DNA of 12,535 bases from Methanomassiliicoccaceae archaeon (GTDB lineage Archaea > Thermoplasmatota > Thermoplasmata > Methanomassiliicoccales > Methanomethylophilaceae): assembly GCA_009786295.1 (NCBI GenBank), contig WQTN01000117.1:1-12535 (forward strand), written 5' to 3'. Below the pieces are notes generated by a model, which was given only the letters and a program-made list of their open reading frames with translations, was not told where the DNA came from and searched no databases. The number at the start of each line of letters is the position of its first letter. Within the stretch, counting starts at the first letter, position 1. Positions 12,504 through 12,535 of this stretch are shown in pieces. The position numbers were made by a program, and so were the translations under genes.

Positions 12504-12535
12504 TCAGTAGTAGTATTCAACGAGATAATCATCCA
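12504..12535 (-). CDS. Possible C-terminal end of an upstream gene
   Basis: On the minus strand one frame reads DDYLVEYYY and stops at TGA (12504-12506), eight bases before the ygiQ ATG. Too little is in the window to identify it. If real, ygiQ belongs to a longer operon; the same bases could simply be the ygiQ leader. Confidence 0.25.
   Translation of the reverse strand, partial: DDYLVEYYY

Overview
The window is archaeal. It carries a group II chaperonin (thermosome), AT-rich TATA-like elements upstream of several genes, oligo-T gene ends, and a YgiQ-type radical SAM protein. The combination of a thermosome, an acetate-uptake (GPR1/FUN34/YaaH) protein, Sel1-repeat proteins, a surface protein built from B-repeat-like modules, and complete absence of TAG among the stop codons of 14 called genes (12 TGA, 2 TAA) suggests a host-associated Thermoplasmata methanogen of the Methanomassiliicoccales type. 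That placement is inference; only 'archaeon' is firmly supported.

Layout. Positions 1-2430 (+ strand) hold the C-terminal end of a membrane-anchored surface protein and the thermosome gene, each followed by a stem-loop terminator candidate. Positions 2500-5075 (+ strand) look like an acquired block: a very AT-rich Phd/YefM-PIN toxin-antitoxin pair with a palindrome over the antitoxin start, then two short paralogous serine recombinases in overlapping reading frames. The recombinase pair is bracketed by imperfect direct repeats (3253-3297 and 5023-5074) and by two inverted repeats, so it may be a minimal recombinase cassette with its own sites. Positions 5150-5960 (+) hold a six-helix acetate-transporter-family gene with a palindrome near its predicted transcription start, followed by a 34-residue single-helix membrane peptide.

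Positions 5959-6910 are a gap of about 950 bp with no intact gene. Two very AT-rich flanks, with six copies of an AGCT-AT-rich motif and a 37-bp direct repeat, enclose a GC-richer centre rich in inverted repeats and containing short protein-like fragments in shifting frames. It may be a decayed element, a structured RNA, or a replication or partition-type locus.

Positions 6911-12535 (- strand) hold, in transcription order, the tail of a possible upstream gene, YgiQ, a SprT/YgjP-like HExxH metallopeptidase, and two Sel1-repeat proteins. YgiQ through the second Sel1 gene overlap at each junction and probably form one translationally coupled operon. Two separately transcribed genes follow: an unrecognised helical 169-residue protein and an intracellular trypsin-like protease with a complete H/D/S triad.
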